The position numbers were made by a program, and so were the translations under genes. DNA of 64,000 nucleotides, taken from contig CM037846.1 of NCBI GenBank assembly GCA_021234535.1, positions 11,114,705 to 11,178,704 on the forward strand, given 5' to 3'. The notes under the pieces were generated by a model that had not been told where the DNA came from, made no database searches, and saw only the letters and a program-made list of their open reading frames with translations. Below, in pieces: positions 63,134 through 64,000 of this stretch. The stretch comes from Stichopus chloronotus. Taxonomy: Eukaryota; Echinodermata; Holothuroidea; Aspidochirotida; Stichopodidae. Numbering within the stretch: position 1 is the stretch's first letter; the number at the start of each line of letters is the position of its first letter.

Positions 63134-64000
63134 CTGTATGTATTAAAACGAAACTCTGCATTTTAATATATTCACACCACACAACAAAAAGCAATTAACA
63201 ACACATCCTGTAATTACGGGACACGGATCTGTGAAGGAATAAACAAGCACAAGCGGTTTGAGGCCTAATATCTTTATTGGCTGGCAGTCACCGATAAACG
63301 TATTGTTTTAATACCAGTAGACCATAAGTCTTCCTTCATCCATGAAGCCATCATTACTTACATGCTAGCTAGCATGTAAGCAGTGCCGGAGATGGAGGGG
63401 GGGGGATGGTTCCCGAAATTTTCAGTAAGATTTTCCTAAACTGGAGCGTTTTTCTTGTCTTCTTCAATGACGAATCCAAAATACACGTTAAACATTGTCA
63501 CTGCAAAGTAATCACAATTACTCAAAAACTGTGTATAAGGATTTTATGCTTCCGTAAACTTGGCCATGTTTCTTATTGATTCATCTTCTTTGTAGTGTTC
63601 TCTCCTCTGTGCTCGGCTCTAGAGGTCCTTTGGCAAAAATGCTCTCTACGGGTTTCCCCGCTCTGTCAGTATAATGAAAAGCTATGCGAGACACTGTCCA
63701 CGTCTATCTTAGGAAGGGTTTCCCTTTTTTATTACGTGCACATAAAAGTTACTCCAACTAGTTCATTGGAAGGTTACAGTTTGCATATTAAAAATAGAAA
63801 ACAATCAATAAAGTGCTTCTTTAAACTCACAGCATGCTTTGTATATACTATTTGCCAACTCGCTCGCGTCATTAATCAGGTTGTGTGACATGCATCTAGA
63901 AAAGAGCTAGTTTCTTTCAGAGGTTACAAAGTCCCCAAGTAAAGATACGTTGGAAGTATGTTTGTATCTATTACTGTTATTGAGATACGACTTTTCAAAC
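63134..64000 (-). other. Gene C intron 10 (partial)
   Basis: Starts on the minus side of the exon 11 acceptor and runs to the window edge. Exon 10 of gene C, which should begin with G-T-P-like sequence, was not found, so the intron is at least 867 bases. It contains the 24-bp palindrome. Confidence 0.7.
63357..63380. repeat. 24-bp perfect palindrome
   Basis: CTTACATGCTAG and its exact reverse complement are joined without a spacer, in gene C intron 10. A G-tract follows about 15 bases after it. Confidence 0.85.

Overview
This is a stretch of animal nuclear genome, AT-rich, with large introns and many decayed repeats. It shows no prokaryotic or organellar features. The only genes I can support form a head-to-tail tandem array on the minus strand, made of carnitine acyltransferases of the peroxisomal carnitine O-octanoyltransferase (CROT) type. 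The repeats and the divergent CROT proteins suggest a marine invertebrate, perhaps a deuterostome such as an echinoderm. That placement is a guess; the species cannot be read from the sequence.

Layout by decreasing coordinate, which is the direction of transcription. Gene C enters from the right edge, and its last five coding exons lie at 63133-58069. An intergenic stretch of about 18 kb (58068-39881) follows; it is full of palindromic-word repeat clusters and dispersed repeats. Gene B is complete in 15 coding exons (39880-24487, 609 aa). A second intergenic stretch of about 9.4 kb (24486-15067) holds a miniature transposon and a foldback element. Gene A is complete in 15 coding exons (15066-1617, 608 aa). 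The first 1.6 kb of the window lies downstream of gene A. I found all exons by translating the reverse strand and joining it at GT/AG sites. A and B share every exon boundary and intron phase, and differ in length only in exons 9 and 15. The exons of C have the same boundaries.

All three enzymes keep the family motifs inside this window: the catalytic His in A and B, and the Tyr and Arg-Thr-x-Thr segment, DRH and STS motifs in A, B and C. All should therefore bind carnitine and CoA, and transfer medium-chain acyl groups between them as peroxisomal CROT does. The main biological point is at the C-terminus. Gene C ends in Ser-Lys-Leu, a canonical peroxisomal import signal (PTS1). B ends in Ala-Lys-Gln and A in Ala-Lys-Gln-Gly. 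Ala-Lys-Gln is one nucleotide from Ala-Lys-Leu, so A and B look like a duplicated lineage that lost the peroxisomal tag, which suggests relocalisation of a carnitine acyltransferase. I saw no other gene system in the window.

The remaining sequence is introns and intergenic DNA. It includes a TTAA-flanked miniature inverted-repeat element present twice, a ~160-bp tandem repeat block present in two introns of gene B, a decayed copy of an exon in gene A, and an unusual run of clusters in which different short near-palindromic words are reiterated with variation.
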